From an uncultured Clostridia bacterium (GTDB taxonomy: Bacteria > Bacillota > Clostridia > Oscillospirales > Oscillospiraceae): 6,023 nucleotides of DNA. The stretch lies in assembly GCA_945946745.1 (NCBI GenBank), contig CAMEWZ010000100.1, positions 1-6,023 on the forward strand. Reading direction: 5' to 3'. The notes under the pieces are model-generated. The model saw only the letters and a program-made list of their open reading frames with translations, did no database searches and had not been told where the DNA came from. A program made the translations under genes and the position numbers. Shown here in pieces: positions 5,736 to 6,023 of this stretch (positions are counted from its first letter, which is position 1; every line of letters begins with the position of its first letter).

Positions 5736-5764
5736 TTGCACAATTGGTGCAACTGTGTTAAAAT
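5736..5764 (+). promoter_or_regulatory. Sigma-A promoter of trpS with inverted repeat over the -35 box
   Basis: TTGCAC (5736-5741) is 17 bp from TAAAAT (5759-5764), which is preceded by TGT as in extended -10 promoters. The predicted start point is near 5771, so the leader is about 29 nt. The -35 box is also the left arm of an inverted repeat, TTGCAC (5736-5741) and GTGCAA (5747-5752), which could be an operator. The promoter is back to back with the gltX promoter, with 33 bp between the two -35 boxes. Confidence 0.75.
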
Positions 5765-5799
5765 ATCCAAAACCATACACGAAAGAAGCGTGAACCACA

Positions 5800-6023
5800 A
5801 TGAGCGACGTGATTACCGAAACCCCCAAGAAGCGGATGCTCTCCGGCATCCAGCCCAGCGGCGACCTGCACCTGGGCAACTATTTGGGCGCGATCAAGAA
5901 TTGGAGCGCCCGGTCTGACCTGTATGAGTGCTTCTACTTCATGGCGGATATGCACACCATCACCGTCCGGCAGGTTCCGGCCGACCTGCGCCGCCGGACG
6001 TTGGAGCAGCTGGCCCAGTACAT
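5800..6023 (+). CDS. trpS: Tryptophan--tRNA ligase, N-terminal part (runs off the window)
   Basis: The 74 complete codons encode the start of a tryptophanyl-tRNA synthetase, a cytoplasmic class I enzyme joining tryptophan to its tRNA. The family block SGIQPSGDLHLGNYLGA begins at residue 15, with the HIGH-type motif HLGN at 24-27. It is followed by AIKNW and by the conserved FYFMADMHTIT (residues 46-56). The KMSKS motif and the anticodon-binding part lie beyond the window. The start at ATG 5800 is favoured because a short charged lead-in (residues 1-12, ending PKKR) before MLSGIQPSG is common in the family; a later start at M13 (5836) is possible. The ribosome site is weak (AGAAG within GAAAGAAGCG, about 11 nt before the ATG), unlike the strong sites of the neighbours. 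The gene is divergent from gltX. Confidence 0.95.
   Translation, partial: MSDVITETPKKRMLSGIQPSGDLHLGNYLGAIKNWSARSDLYECFYFMADMHTITVRQVPADLRRRTLEQLAQY

Noticed and set aside
5637..5799. T-box or other riboswitch between gltX and trpS
   Set aside because: Both predicted leaders are about 30 nt, and no T-box core or other known aptamer pattern is visible.
5637..5879. N-terminal extension of gltX by about 80 codons
   Set aside because: It crosses the gltX promoter and ribosome site, overlaps the start of trpS and does not resemble GluRS.

Overview
The window looks like ordinary chromosome from a fairly GC-rich anaerobic member of the Bacillota, most likely an Oscillospiraceae/Ruminococcaceae-type gut clostridium. 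The reasons are strong GGAGG-type ribosome sites, sigma-A promoters, a long-form clostridial GluRS, a cytoplasmic type I pullulanase, and an XRE regulator with a C-terminal zinc ribbon. This placement is inferred from protein style; no database was searched. There is no phage, insertion sequence, CRISPR array or plasmid signature.

Layout. Positions 1-49 are the 3' end of a serine tRNA with encoded CCA, followed at once by a near-perfect terminator hairpin. Positions 91-221 hold no gene but contain two more hairpins: an 11-bp stem that probably ends the leftward transcript, and a 46-nt two-part stem-loop of unknown role. Positions 222-670 (-) are an XRE/zinc-ribbon regulator gene broken by a one-base frameshift at about 552-554. 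Positions 779-3106 (-) encode a type I pullulanase carrying a complete MutT-like NUDIX domain at its C-terminus, with its own promoter and terminator. Positions 3285-3941 (+) encode an HD-domain phosphohydrolase-like protein. It converges on gltX (3990-5636, -), glutamyl-tRNA synthetase, and the two share a terminator hairpin. trpS (5800 to the window end, +), tryptophanyl-tRNA synthetase, diverges from gltX across a 163-bp spacer that carries a promoter for each.

How the genes relate. The serine tRNA, gltX and trpS all serve translation. Pullulanase debranches alpha-1,6 glucans inside the cell, as in glycogen turnover. The genes are mostly single transcription units with individual promoters and terminators, not one operon. 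The most notable items are the pullulanase-NUDIX fusion, the frameshifted regulator, the unexplained 46-nt hairpin, a catabolite-operator-like palindrome upstream of the pullulanase promoter, and an inverted repeat over the trpS -35 box where a T-box leader might have been expected.
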